DNA from: an uncultured Oscillibacter sp.
GTDB lineage: Bacteria > Bacillota > Clostridia > Oscillospirales > Oscillospiraceae
Length of the DNA: 15,084 nt
Assembly: GCA_910583785.1 (NCBI GenBank)
Contig: CAJTZK010000025.1
Coordinates: forward strand, 1-15,084
Reading direction: 5' to 3'
Positions 6,303 to 14,636 of this stretch are shown piece after piece. Position numbers and translations under genes: made by a program. Each line of letters starts with the position of its first letter. The stretch's first letter is position 1. The notes under the pieces were generated by a model. That model did no database searches. It saw nothing but the letters and a program-made list of their open reading frames with translations, and was not told the DNA's origin.

Positions 6303-6390
6303 TGCAAGATTAAAATATTAAACTTGCATATAAAGGGGGCGCTGTTGTGCCGCATCCTTGTAATATGCAATAAAATACATTTATATTGCA
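6303..6390. promoter_or_regulatory. Pair of TGCAA-N15/16-TTGCA palindromes between glmS and glnA
   Basis: TGCAA (6303-6307) faces TTGCA (6324-6328), and TGCAA (6366-6370) faces TTGCA (6386-6390). Both palindromes have an AT-rich centre containing TAAAATA. The TGCA cores start at 6303, 6325, 6366 and 6387, so successive distances are 22, 41 and 21 bases, close to whole helical turns. The array lies just upstream of the glnA -35 (6400) and behind the glmS promoter. This looks like a duplicated operator for a dimeric protein, perhaps a nitrogen regulator. The protein is unknown; the spacing is what is seen. Confidence 0.5.
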
Positions 6391-6399
6391 AATATCATC

Positions 6400-6428
6400 T
6401 TGACTTTCATGCTTCTACCGGCTATACT
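6400..6428 (+). promoter_or_regulatory. Promoter of glnA
   Basis: TTGACT (6400-6405), a 17-base spacer and TATACT (6423-6428), each five of six to consensus. The predicted start near 6435 gives an 89-base leader. It is probably also the promoter for the ANTAR gene and gltBD by read-through, since no second plus-strand promoter was found before gltB. Confidence 0.75.
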
Positions 6429-6435
6429 GGCCGTA

Positions 6436-6510
6436 GTTCAGGCGTGAACAATGGCGTTCCGACCCGGAAGGGGGAGGAGCGCCGATTTCTATTTCGCGGG
6501 GAAACAGAAA
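6436..6510 (+). other. Structured 5' leader of glnA
   Basis: Three hairpins can be drawn. GTTCA-GGCG-TGAAC (6436-6449) sits at the very 5' end. TTCCG-ACC-CGGAA (6457-6469) is enclosed by GGCG/CGCC (6453-6456 and 6480-6483). TTTCT...AGAAA (6486-6510) has inner TTTC/GAAA pairs and abuts the Shine-Dalgarno AAAGGGGA (6508-6515). No T-tract terminator is present and none of the loops has the ANTAR-type A1/G4 hexaloop. Post-transcriptional control is possible but unproven. Confidence 0.35.
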
Positions 6511-6523
6511 GGGGATCTCATTT

Positions 6524-7855
6524 ATGGGCTGCAGCAGAGAGGATATTATTCGAATGGTGAAAGAGGAGGATGTAAAATTCATCCGAATGCAGTTCACCGA
6601 CATCTTTGGCCAGCTGAAAAACGTGGCCATCACCGCCTCCCAGATCGAGAAGGCCGTGGACAACCAGATCATGATCGACGGCTCCTCCATCGAGGGGTTT
6701 GTTCGCATCAACGAGTCGGACCAGTATCTCTGGCCCGACCTGGACAGCTTTGTCATCTTCCCCTGGCGGCCCCAGCACGGCAAGGTGGCCCGGCTCATCT
6801 GCGACGTGCACAACCCGGACGGTACTCCCTTTGTGGGAGACCCCCGGGGGGTGCTGGAGCGGGTGCTGGAGAAAGCGAAGGCCATGGGCTACGATACCTT
6901 CAACGTGGGCCCCGAGGCGGAGTTCTTCCTGTTCCAGACCGATGAGGAGGGCAAGCCCACCACCCGCACCAACGATGAGGCGGGCTATTTCGACCTGGGC
7001 CCCCTGGATCACGGGGAGTCCACCCGGCGGGAGATCTGCCTGGCGCTGGAGGAGATGGGCTATGAGATCGAGGCCAGCCACCACGAGGTGGCCCAGGGCC
7101 AGCACGAGATCGACTTCAAGTACGCCCCCGCCCTCCAGTGCGCCGACAAGATCATGACCTTCAAGCTGGCGGTGAAGACCCTGGCTCAGAAAAACGGACT
7201 CCACGCCACCTTCATGCCCAAGCCCATCTTCGGCATCAACGGCTCGGGAATGCACACCAACATGTCCCTGTTCCGGGACGGGAAAAACGTGTTCTTCGAC
7301 GAGAACGGTCCCAAGGGCCTGTCCAGGGAGGCGTATGCTTTCATCGCGGGCATCCTGGCCCACATGAAGGGCATGGCCGCTGTCACCAACCCCCTGGTCA
7401 ACTCCTACAAACGGCTGGTCCCCGGCTACGAGGCTCCCTGCTATCTGGCCTGGTCCGCCTCCAACCGTTCCGCCCTCATCCGCATCCCCGCCGCCCGGGG
7501 ACAGGCCACCCGGGTGGAGCTGCGCTGCCCCGACCCGGCCTGCAACCCCTACCTGTCTTTGGCCGTCTGCCTGGCGGCGGGGCTGGACGGCATCGAGAAG
7601 GGGATGACCCCGCCGGAGGAGGTCACCGAGAACATCTTCGCCATGTCCTCGGTCGTTCGGAAACGCCACGGTATCGAGGCCCTGCCCGGCTCCCTGGAGG
7701 AGGCCCTCCTCGCCATGAAGAAGGACAAGCTGGTGATGGATACCCTGGGCCAGCACGTTTCCAGCCAGTACATCGCCGGAAAAGAGGCGGAGTGGGACGA
7801 GTACCGCACCCGCGTTTCCAGCTGGGAGCGGGACAAATACATGATGAACTACTGA
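6524..7855 (+). CDS. glnA: Glutamine synthetase type I (GSI-alpha form)
   Basis: A complete 443-residue GlnA, matching the length of Bacillus-type GSI-alpha enzymes. It forms glutamine from glutamate, ammonium and ATP in the cytoplasm as a dodecamer. Visible landmarks are IDGSSIEGFVRI (51-62, with the Asp that contributes to the neighbouring active site and R61, which in Bacillus takes part in feedback inhibition), the metal ligands in GPEAEFFLF (129-137), NGSGMH (239-244), the NSYKRLVPGYEAP flap (293-305) and RIPAARGQATRVELR (320-334). GSI-alpha enzymes are regulated by feedback and partner proteins, not adenylylation. The start has AAAGGGGA about eight bases upstream. The ANTAR regulator gene follows after 25 bases and gltBD comes next, making a compact ammonium-assimilation operon. 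Transcription is probably controlled through the TGCAA palindromes at 6303-6390 and possibly the leader. Confidence 0.97.
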   Translation: MGCSREDIIRMVKEEDVKFIRMQFTDIFGQLKNVAITASQIEKAVDNQIMIDGSSIEGFVRINESDQYLWPDLDSFVIFPWRPQHGKVARLICDVHNPDGTPFVGDPRGVLERVLEKAKAMGYDTFNVGPEAEFFLFQTDEEGKPTTRTNDEAGYFDLGPLDHGESTRREICLALEEMGYEIEASHHEVAQGQHEIDFKYAPALQCADKIMTFKLAVKTLAQKNGLHATFMPKPIFGINGSGMHTNMSLFRDGKNVFFDENGPKGLSREAYAFIAGILAHMKGMAAVTNPLVNSYKRLVPGYEAPCYLAWSASNRSALIRIPAARGQATRVELRCPDPACNPYLSLAVCLAAGLDGIEKGMTPPEEVTENIFAMSSVVRKRHGIEALPGSLEEALLAMKKDKLVMDTLGQHVSSQYIAGKEAEWDEYRTRVSSWERDKYMMNY

Positions 7856-7880
7856 ATTTCCCGGAAGCGAGGTGAGGGCC

Positions 7881-8408
7881 ATGCGGCAGATCGTGGTGGC
7901 CTTTGAGCGCCAGTCCAACTGCGACCGGCTCCGGGAGGCGCTGGAGAGCACCGGAGAATTTTCCTGCCTCACCTGCCGCAGCGCCGCCCAGGTGAAGCGG
8001 ACGGTGGCCAAGCTGCGGCTGGACCTGGTGGTGTGCGGCTTCAAGCTGACGGACGAAAGCTGTGAGACGCTGTATTTCGACCTGCCCCAGCGGTGCGCCA
8101 TGCTGATGGTGGCCCCCCAGGCCCAACTGGAGCTGTGCGCCGCGCCGGGCATATTCAAGCTGCCTGCCCCGGTGGGCCGGGGGTCGCTGCTGGCCTCGGT
8201 GCGGATGCTGGCCCAGCTGGCTCAGACCAGTCAGGCCCCCGCCCGGCGCAGCCAGGAGGAAAAGGAGCTGGTGGCGCGGGCCAAAGCATTGCTGATGGAA
8301 CAGGACGGCATGACGGAAGCGGAGGCTCACCGGTGGCTCCAAAAGCGGAGCATGGACCACGGCACGCGGCTGGCGGACACCGCCCGGCAGGTGCTGGAGA
8401 AATTTTGA
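7881..8408 (+). CDS. ANTAR-domain RNA-binding regulator with degenerate receiver
   Basis: A 175-residue protein: a receiver-like N-terminal part (about 1-95), a short linker, and a C-terminal ANTAR domain (about 124-173) with the helices EEKELVARAKALLMEQ, TEAEAHRWLQKRSMDHG and TRLADTARQVLE. ANTAR proteins such as NasR, AmiR and EutV bind paired hexaloop hairpins in leader RNA and prevent termination. Here the usual receiver acidic pair near the N-terminus is missing (IVVAFER), and the phosphoacceptor position in RLDLVVCGFKL is Gly53 instead of Asp. The conserved Lys near the end of the receiver seems kept (FKLP, K93). Phosphorylation control is thus unlikely; ligand or protein binding is an alternative. 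I chose ATG 7881 because AGGTGA precedes it by five bases; GTG 7872 would add three residues. It lies 25 bases after glnA and upstream of gltB, so it probably tunes nitrogen-assimilation genes. Confidence 0.88.
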   Translation: MRQIVVAFERQSNCDRLREALESTGEFSCLTCRSAAQVKRTVAKLRLDLVVCGFKLTDESCETLYFDLPQRCAMLMVAPQAQLELCAAPGIFKLPAPVGRGSLLASVRMLAQLAQTSQAPARRSQEEKELVARAKALLMEQDGMTEAEAHRWLQKRSMDHGTRLADTARQVLEKF

Positions 8409-8409
8409 C

Positions 8410-8425
8410 CGGGCAGAGACGCCTG
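8410..8425 (+). promoter_or_regulatory. Hexaloop hairpin resembling half of an ANTAR target
   Basis: CGGGC (8410-8414) and GCCTG (8421-8425) form a 5-bp stem (one G-U pair) around the six-base loop AGAGAC. Known ANTAR target hairpins have six-base loops with A first and G fourth, which this loop satisfies. It begins just after the stop codon of the ANTAR gene and five bases before the strong hairpin at 8430-8463. A second hexaloop, expected for the full dual-hairpin motif, was not found, so the call is tentative. Confidence 0.3.
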
Positions 8426-8429
8426 ACAG

Positions 8430-8463
8430 AACGGGACGGCGCTCATTGGGCGGCCGTCCCGTT
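8430..8463 (+). terminator. Strong hairpin in the ANTAR-gltB gap
   Basis: AACGGGACGGC (8430-8440) and GCCGTCCCGTT (8453-8463) form a perfect 11-bp stem with a 12-base loop. No U tract follows (GACTTCATATG), so it is either a non-canonical terminator or attenuator, or an mRNA processing or stability element separating glnA-ANTAR from gltBD. It ends 33 bases before the gltB start. Confidence 0.45.
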
Positions 8464-8496
8464 GACTTCATATGACCCCGAAAAGAGGTTTTCGCT

Positions 8497-11400
8497 ATGA
8501 GACAAAAGGAAACGCGGCCCGTGGCCCCCATGTACGACCCCCGTTTCGAGCACGACGCCTGCGGCATTGGGGCCGTTGTGGACATCAAGGGCAGAAAGAC
8601 CCATCAGACGGTGGACGACGCGCTGAAGATCGTGGAAAAGCTGGAGCACCGGGCGGGAAAGGACGCCGCAGGCGAGACCGGCGACGGCGTGGGTATTTTG
8701 CTGCAGATCTCCCACGGCTTTTTCTCCAAAGCGGCGGCGGAGCTGGGCTTTGAGCTGGGGGGCGAACGGGACTACGGGGTGGGGATGTTCTTCTTCCCCC
8801 AGGACGACCTGCGCCGGAATCAGGCCATGAAGATGTTCCAGCTCATCGCAGAGCGGGAGGGGATGGAGTTCATCGGCTGGCGGGAGGCGCCGGTATGCCC
8901 CCAGGTGCTGGGACGGAAGGCGCGGGATAAAATGCCCCGGATCGTCCAGGGCTTCGTCCGCCGCCCGGAACGGCTGGCAAAGGGGCTGGAATTCGACCGC
9001 CGCCTCTATATCGCCCGGCGGGAGTTTGAGCAGTCCAGCGGCGACACCTATGTGGCCTCCCTGTCCAGCAGGACCATCGTGTATAAGGGGATGCTCCTGG
9101 TGGGCCAGCTGCGGCAGTTCTACCTGGATCTGCAGGATGAGGACTATACCTCCGCCATCGCCCTGGTCCATTCCCGGTTCTCCACCAACACCGATCCCTC
9201 CTGGGAGCGGGCCCACCCCAACCGGCTCATCGCCCACAATGGGGAGATCAACACCATTCGGGGCAACGCGGACCGGATGCTGGCCCGGGAGGAGACCATG
9301 TCCTCCCCTGTGTGGGAGGGGGAGCTGGACAAGGTGTTCCCAGTGGTGGACGCCAGGGGCTCGGACTCCGCCATGCTGGACAACACTCTGGAATTTCTGG
9401 TGATGAGTGGCATGGAGCTGCCCTTGGCGGTGATGGTGTGCGTCCCGGAGCCCTGGATGAACGACCCTAATCTCTCCCGTGCCCGCCGGGACCTGTACCA
9501 ATACTACGCCGCCATGATGGAGCCCTGGGACGGCCCCGCCGCCATCCTGTTCTCCGACGGCGACCAGGTGGGCGCGGTGCTGGACCGCAACGGCCTGCGC
9601 CCCGCCCGGTATTACCTCACCGACGACGGCCGGCTCATCCTGTCCTCCGAGGTTGGGGTGCTGGACATCGACCCTGCCCATATCCTGAAGAGATCCCGGC
9701 TGGAGCCGGGGAAAATGCTGCTGGCGGACACGGTCCAGGGCCGCGTCATCGGTGACGAGGAGCTCAAGGAGGGCTGCGCCGCCCGCAGCCCCTACGGCGA
9801 ATGGCTGGACCGGGAGCTGCTTCAGCTGAAGGACCTGGCTATTCCCAACCACCGGGTGGAGACCTGCCCGCCGGAACGGCTGGCACAGGTGCAGAAGGCG
9901 TTCGGCTACACCTGGGAGGATGTCAAAGACGCCATCCTGCCCATGGCCCGAACGGGGGCGGAACCCACCGCCGCCATGGGGGCGGATATTCCCCTGGCGG
10001 TGCTGGACCGCCGGGACCGGCCGCTGTTCGACTATTTCTGCCAGCGCTTCGCCCAGGTGACCAACCCACCCATCGACGCCATCCGGGAGGAGATCGTCAC
10101 CGACACCGCAGTGTATGTGGGGGATGACGGCAATCTGTTGGCGGAGCGGGCTGAAAACTGCCGGGTGCTCCAGATCCACAACCCCATCCTCACCTCGGTG
10201 GATATGCTGAAGATCAAACACATGGACCGGCCCGGCTTCCGCGTGGAGACGGTGTCCCTGCTGTATTTCAAAAATATGCCCCTGAAGCGGGCGCTGGACC
10301 AGATGAAGCTGTCCGCCGACCGGGCCTATCGCGGCGGGGCCAATATCATCATCCTGTCCGACCGGGGGGTGGACGAAAACCATGCGGCCATCCCCTCTCT
10401 GCTGGCGGTGTCCGCCCTGGAGCAGCACCTGGTGCGCACTCGAAAGCGCACGGCGGTGTCCGTCATCCTGGAGTCCGGCGAGCCCCGGGACGTGCATCAC
10501 TTTGCCGCCCTGCTGGGCTACGGGGCCCGGGCGGTCAACCCCTATCTGGCCCAGGAGACCATCGGCCGGCTCATCGACGAGGGGATGCTGGACAAGGACT
10601 TCGGGGCGGCGGTGGACGATTACAACAAAGCCATCCTGAGAGGTATCGTAAAGATCGCCTCCAAAATGGGCGTGTCTACCCTCCAGTCCTACCAGTCCGC
10701 CCAGCTCTTCGAGGCGGTGGGCATCGCCAAAGACGTGGTGGACGAATACTTTACCAACACCGTCTCCCGCATTGGCGGCATCGGCCTGGAGGAGATCGAG
10801 GCCATGGCGGACCGAAACCACAGCCGGGCCTTCGACCCCTTGGGGCTTGATGTGGACCTTACTTTGGACTCGGCGGGGACCCACAAGGCCCGCTCGGGAC
10901 AGGAGGACCATAGGTACAGCCCCCAGGCCATCCACCTGCTCCAGCAGGCCGCCCGCACCGGGGACTATGGCCTGTTCAAGCAGTACAGCGCCCTGGTGGA
11001 CGATGAGAACTCCCCCCACACCCTCCGGGGGCTGATGGAGATGAAATACGCGGACACCCCTATCCCATTGGACGAGGTGGAGAGTGTGGAGTCCATCGTC
11101 AAGCGGTTCAAGACCGGGGCCATGAGCTACGGCTCCATCTCCCAGGAGGCCCACGAGTGTCTGGCCCAGGCCATGAATCTGCTGGGGGGCAGGTCCAACT
11201 CCGGCGAGGGGGGCGAGCTGCCCGAGCGGCTGCGAAACGGCCTCCGCTGCTCCGCCATCAAGCAGGTGGCGTCGGGCCGGTTCGGGGTCACCAGCGAGTA
11301 CCTGGTGAGTGCCCAGGAGCTCCAGATCAAAATGGCCCAGGGGGCCAAGCCCGGCGAGGGCGGCCACCTGCCTGGAAAGAAGGTGTACCCCTGGATCGCC

Positions 11401-13038
11401 AAGACCCGCTGCTCCACCCCCGGCGTGCCGCTGATCTCCCCGCCGCCCCACCATGACATCTACTCCATCGAGGACCTGGCCCAGCTCATCTACGACCTGA
11501 AAAACGCCAACCGCAGCGCCCGCATCTCCGTCAAGCTGGTGAGCGAGGCGGGCGTGGGCACCGTGGCGGCGGGGGTGGCCAAGGCCGGGGCCCAGGTGGT
11601 GCTCATCTCCGGCTGGGACGGGGGCACCGGGGCCGCACCCCGGACCTCCATCCACCACGCGGGCCTGCCCTGGGAGCTGGGGCTGGCGGAGACCCACCAG
11701 ACCCTCATCCAAAACGGGCTCCGCTCCCGGGTGGTGCTGGAGACCGACGGAAAGCTGATGACGGGCCGGGACACAGCCATCGCCTGTATGCTGGGGGCGG
11801 AGGAGTTCGGCTTTGCCACCGCGCCGCTGGTGACCCTGGGCTGCGTTATGATGCGGGTGTGCAATCTGGACACCTGCCCCGTGGGGGTGGCGACCCAGAA
11901 CCCCGAACTGCGGAAACGGTTCAAGGGAAAGCCGGAATATGTGGTCAATTTCATGCGTTTCATCGCCCAGGAGCTGCGGGAGCACATGGCGAAGCTGGGT
12001 GTGCGCACCGTGGAGGAGCTGGTGGGCCGCACCGACCTGCTGAAACAGCGGGAACGCGCGGTGAACGGCCGGGCCGCCGCGGTGGACCTGTCCGCCGTTC
12101 TGGGCAGCCCTTACATCGGGGAGGGATATAAAACCCATTTCGACCCCGCTGACAGGTATGATTTCAAGCTGGAAGAGACGGTGGACCAGTCCGTGCTGCT
12201 GGCCAAGCTGGGAAACGCGCTGAAAAAGGGCCGGAAATGCCAGATCTCCCTGCCCGTCACCTCCACCCACCGGGCGGTGGGAACCCTGTTCGGCTCGGAG
12301 ATCACCCGCCTCCACGGCGGCGGGCTGGAGGAGGATGCCGTCACGGTCCGCTGTACCGGCGGCGGGGGCCAGTCTTTCGGCGCGTTCATTCCCAGGGGGC
12401 TGACCCTGGTGCTGGAAGGGGACGCCAACGACTACTTCGGCAAGGGGCTGTCCGGCGGCAAGCTGGCGGTGTACCCGCCCAAGACAGCGGCATTCAAGGC
12501 GGATGAGAACATCATCATCGGCAATGTGGCCCTGTATGGCGCCACCTCCGGAAAAGCCTTTATCGCGGGCCGGGCCGGAGAGCGGTTCTGTGTGCGCAAT
12601 TCCGGAGCGGCGGCTGTGGTGGAGGGCGTGGGCGACCACGGCTGCGAATACATGACCGGGGGCCGGGTGGTGGTGCTGGGGGAGACGGGCAAAAATTTTG
12701 CCGCGGGCATGAGCGGCGGCGTGGCCTACGTCTGGGACCCTCGGCGGGACCTGTACCTGCGCTTAAACAAGGATTTGGTATCCCTGGAGCCGGTGGCGGA
12801 AACCCGGGATCTGGAGGAACTGCGGGACCTGATTGCCGAGCATGTTCAGGCCACCGGCTCGGAGAGGGGCCGGGCCATTCTGGCGGATTTTGAATACAGC
12901 GCGGCAAATTTCAAAAAGATATTACCACGGGATTACGCCAAAATGCTCCAGGCCATCGCCCAACGGGAGGGGCGGGGCATGGGCCGGGACGAGGCGGAGC
13001 TGGAGGCGTTCTACGCCGTGACGGGAGGCGCGCGATAA
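8497..13038 (+). CDS. gltB: Glutamate synthase large (alpha) subunit
   Basis: A complete 1513-residue GltB, the usual length. With GltD it converts glutamine and 2-oxoglutarate to two glutamates using NADPH. The N-terminal glutaminase domain (about 22-430) should be exposed by removal of a 21-residue propeptide, leaving Cys22 of HDACGIG as nucleophile. NGEINTIRGN is a further glutaminase signature. A central domain follows, then the FMN synthase domain from about 820 to 1210, with SYGSISQEAHE (about 879) and GAKPGEGGHLPGKKV (about 949). The [3Fe-4S] ligands are C1116, C1122 and C1127 (C-x5-C-x4-C). The C-terminal GXGXG beta-helix spans about 1260-1470, with GATSGKAFIAGRAGERF and GGRVVVLGETGKNFAAGMSGG. 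The start has AAGAGG eight bases upstream. Its stop overlaps the gltD start (TAATG), so translation is coupled. No own promoter is evident; it is likely read from glnA past the hairpins at 8410-8463. Confidence 0.97.
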   Translation: MRQKETRPVAPMYDPRFEHDACGIGAVVDIKGRKTHQTVDDALKIVEKLEHRAGKDAAGETGDGVGILLQISHGFFSKAAAELGFELGGERDYGVGMFFFPQDDLRRNQAMKMFQLIAEREGMEFIGWREAPVCPQVLGRKARDKMPRIVQGFVRRPERLAKGLEFDRRLYIARREFEQSSGDTYVASLSSRTIVYKGMLLVGQLRQFYLDLQDEDYTSAIALVHSRFSTNTDPSWERAHPNRLIAHNGEINTIRGNADRMLAREETMSSPVWEGELDKVFPVVDARGSDSAMLDNTLEFLVMSGMELPLAVMVCVPEPWMNDPNLSRARRDLYQYYAAMMEPWDGPAAILFSDGDQVGAVLDRNGLRPARYYLTDDGRLILSSEVGVLDIDPAHILKRSRLEPGKMLLADTVQGRVIGDEELKEGCAARSPYGEWLDRELLQLKDLAIPNHRVETCPPERLAQVQKAFGYTWEDVKDAILPMARTGAEPTAAMGADIPLAVLDRRDRPLFDYFCQRFAQVTNPPIDAIREEIVTDTAVYVGDDGNLLAERAENCRVLQIHNPILTSVDMLKIKHMDRPGFRVETVSLLYFKNMPLKRALDQMKLSADRAYRGGANIIILSDRGVDENHAAIPSLLAVSALEQHLVRTRKRTAVSVILESGEPRDVHHFAALLGYGARAVNPYLAQETIGRLIDEGMLDKDFGAAVDDYNKAILRGIVKIASKMGVSTLQSYQSAQLFEAVGIAKDVVDEYFTNTVSRIGGIGLEEIEAMADRNHSRAFDPLGLDVDLTLDSAGTHKARSGQEDHRYSPQAIHLLQQAARTGDYGLFKQYSALVDDENSPHTLRGLMEMKYADTPIPLDEVESVESIVKRFKTGAMSYGSISQEAHECLAQAMNLLGGRSNSGEGGELPERLRNGLRCSAIKQVASGRFGVTSEYLVSAQELQIKMAQGAKPGEGGHLPGKKVYPWIAKTRCSTPGVPLISPPPHHDIYSIEDLAQLIYDLKNANRSARISVKLVSEAGVGTVAAGVAKAGAQVVLISGWDGGTGAAPRTSIHHAGLPWELGLAETHQTLIQNGLRSRVVLETDGKLMTGRDTAIACMLGAEEFGFATAPLVTLGCVMMRVCNLDTCPVGVATQNPELRKRFKGKPEYVVNFMRFIAQELREHMAKLGVRTVEELVGRTDLLKQRERAVNGRAAAVDLSAVLGSPYIGEGYKTHFDPADRYDFKLEETVDQSVLLAKLGNALKKGRKCQISLPVTSTHRAVGTLFGSEITRLHGGGLEEDAVTVRCTGGGGQSFGAFIPRGLTLVLEGDANDYFGKGLSGGKLAVYPPKTAAFKADENIIIGNVALYGATSGKAFIAGRAGERFCVRNSGAAAVVEGVGDHGCEYMTGGRVVVLGETGKNFAAGMSGGVAYVWDPRRDLYLRLNKDLVSLEPVAETRDLEELRDLIAEHVQATGSERGRAILADFEYSAANFKKILPRDYAKMLQAIAQREGRGMGRDEAELEAFYAVTGGAR

Positions 13039-14504
13039 TGGGAAAGCCCACGGGATTTTTAGAATACAGCCGTCAGGGTAACCCCGGCCAACCGCCTTTG
13101 GCGCGCATCCACCACTGGGACGAGTTCCACGCCATGCTCCCGGAGGAGGAGCGCCGCCGTCAGGCGGCCCGGTGTATGGAGTGCGGCGTGCCCTTCTGCC
13201 AGTCTGGGGTGGAGCTGGGGGGCATGGTCACCGGGTGCCCTCTCCACAATCTGGCGCCGGAGTGGAACGATCTGCTCTATGCCGGAAATCTGGACCAGGC
13301 TCTGGCTCGGCTCACCAAGACCAACAGCTTCCCTGAGTTTACCGGGAGGGTGTGCCCCGCCCTGTGCGAGGCGGCGTGCACCTGCGGCCTCAACGGCGGC
13401 CCGGTGACAGTGAAGGAAAACGAGCTGGCCATCATCGAGGCGGGCTTTGCCTCGGGGGCCATAAGGCCCCGGCCGCCCAAGGTCCGCACGGGAAAACGGG
13501 TGGCGGTGGTGGGGGCCGGCCCCGCCGGCCTTGCCGCCGCCCAGCAGCTCAACCGCCGGGGCCACGCCGTCACGATCTTCGAGCGGGAGGACCGGGCGGG
13601 AGGCCTGCTGATGTACGGCATCCCCAACATGAAGCTGGAAAAGCGGATCGTTCAGCGCCGGGTGGAGCTGATGGCGGCGGAGGGGGTGGAGTTCCGTACA
13701 GGCTGTGACGTGGGCCGAGATCTCCCCGCCCAGGCGCTTTTGGAGGAGTACGACGCGGTCGTCCTGTGCTGTGGGGCGAAAAACCCCCGCCCCCTGCCTC
13801 CGGCAGAGGGGATCCCGGGCGCGTATTTCGCCGTGGACTACCTCACCGCCGCCGCAAAGGCCCTGCTGGACGGCGCCCCTCCCATCGACGCCGCCGGGAA
13901 GGACGTGGTCATCGTAGGGGGCGGCGACACCGGCAATGACTGTGTGGGCGCCGCCATCCGCCAGGGGTGCCGGTCCGTCATCCAGCTGGAGATGATGCCC
14001 CGGCTCCCGGCGGCGCGGGCTAAGGATAACCCCTGGCCCCAGTGGCCCCGGGTGTGCAAGACCGATTACGGCCAGGAGGAGGCCGCCGCCCTGTTCGGGG
14101 CCGACCCCCGGCGATATCAGACCACGGTGAAGGAGTGTCGGACCGATGAGGCCGGGGCGCTGTCCGCCGTCGTCACCGTCCGCCTGGAGCCGAAGGAGAA
14201 GGACGGGCGGCGCTTCATGGCCCAGGTCCCCGGCTCGGAGGAGGAGCTGCCTTGCCGGCTTTTGCTCATCGCGGCGGGCTTCCTGGGCCCCGAGGACTAT
14301 GCCGCCGACGCCTTCGGCCTGAGCCGGGACGGGCGGTCCAATGTGTCCACCGCCCCGGACAGCCACGCCACAAGGGTAAATAAGGTGTTTGCCGCAGGGG
14401 ATATGCGCCGGGGGCAGTCCTTGGTGGTATGGGCCATCGCCGAGGGCCGGGCTGCCGCGCGGGAGGCGGACGAGTACCTGATGGGCTACAGCAATTTGAA
14501 CTGA
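13038..14504 (+). CDS. gltD: Glutamate synthase small (beta) subunit
   Basis: A complete 488-residue GltD, normal for the bacterial family. It accepts electrons from NADPH on FAD and passes them through two [4Fe-4S] clusters to GltB. Cysteines 46, 49, 54 and 67 (RCMECGVPFC ... GCP), then 106, 110, 114 and 116 (VCPALCEAACTC), are the cluster-binding sets. GAGPAG (159-164) is the FAD Rossmann motif; GGGDTGND (294-301) is the NADPH-binding motif; AAGDMRRGQSLVVWAI near 452-467 is the second FAD-contact segment. The start ATG shares its A with the gltB stop codon. It is the last gene of the glnA-ANTAR-gltB-gltD cluster. Related small subunits serve other Fe-S flavoenzymes, but the position beside gltB settles the assignment. 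Confidence 0.97.
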   Translation: MGKPTGFLEYSRQGNPGQPPLARIHHWDEFHAMLPEEERRRQAARCMECGVPFCQSGVELGGMVTGCPLHNLAPEWNDLLYAGNLDQALARLTKTNSFPEFTGRVCPALCEAACTCGLNGGPVTVKENELAIIEAGFASGAIRPRPPKVRTGKRVAVVGAGPAGLAAAQQLNRRGHAVTIFEREDRAGGLLMYGIPNMKLEKRIVQRRVELMAAEGVEFRTGCDVGRDLPAQALLEEYDAVVLCCGAKNPRPLPPAEGIPGAYFAVDYLTAAAKALLDGAPPIDAAGKDVVIVGGGDTGNDCVGAAIRQGCRSVIQLEMMPRLPAARAKDNPWPQWPRVCKTDYGQEEAAALFGADPRRYQTTVKECRTDEAGALSAVVTVRLEPKEKDGRRFMAQVPGSEEELPCRLLLIAAGFLGPEDYAADAFGLSRDGRSNVSTAPDSHATRVNKVFAAGDMRRGQSLVVWAIAEGRAAAREADEYLMGYSNLN

Positions 14505-14594
14505 GCGCCTAAAAAATTCGCAGGACAAACCGCTTAGATTTTCGTTTTGCAGGTAAAAACATTTGTGATTCCCACCAAAAATGAATTTTGTTAG

Positions 14595-14623
14595 TTGACA
14601 TCTTGCAAAAATGGAGCTATACT
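14595..14623 (+). promoter_or_regulatory. Strong promoter downstream of gltD
   Basis: TTGACA (14595-14600), a 17-base spacer and TATACT (14618-14623). The predicted start near 14630 is about seven bases before a strong hairpin (14637-14673). No plus-strand gene follows in the window, so it may make a short RNA of about 45 bases, or feed an attenuated gene that was displaced or lies beyond the IS element. The stretch between gltD and this promoter (14505-14594) is AT-rich and I see no gene in it. Confidence 0.65.
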
Positions 14624-14636
14624 CCCCCCATCAGGC

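Noticed and set aside
6518..8158. A 546-codon open frame on the minus strand across glnA and the ANTAR gene
   Set aside because: It shows the same shadow effect, with low-complexity content and no family resemblance; glnA and the ANTAR gene account for the coding signal.
8443..12639. A 1398-codon open frame on the minus strand opposite gltB
   Set aside because: It is a GC-driven shadow of gltB: the composition is rich in His, Gly, Gln and Leu, there is no recognisable domain, and gltB on the other strand is conserved along its entire length.
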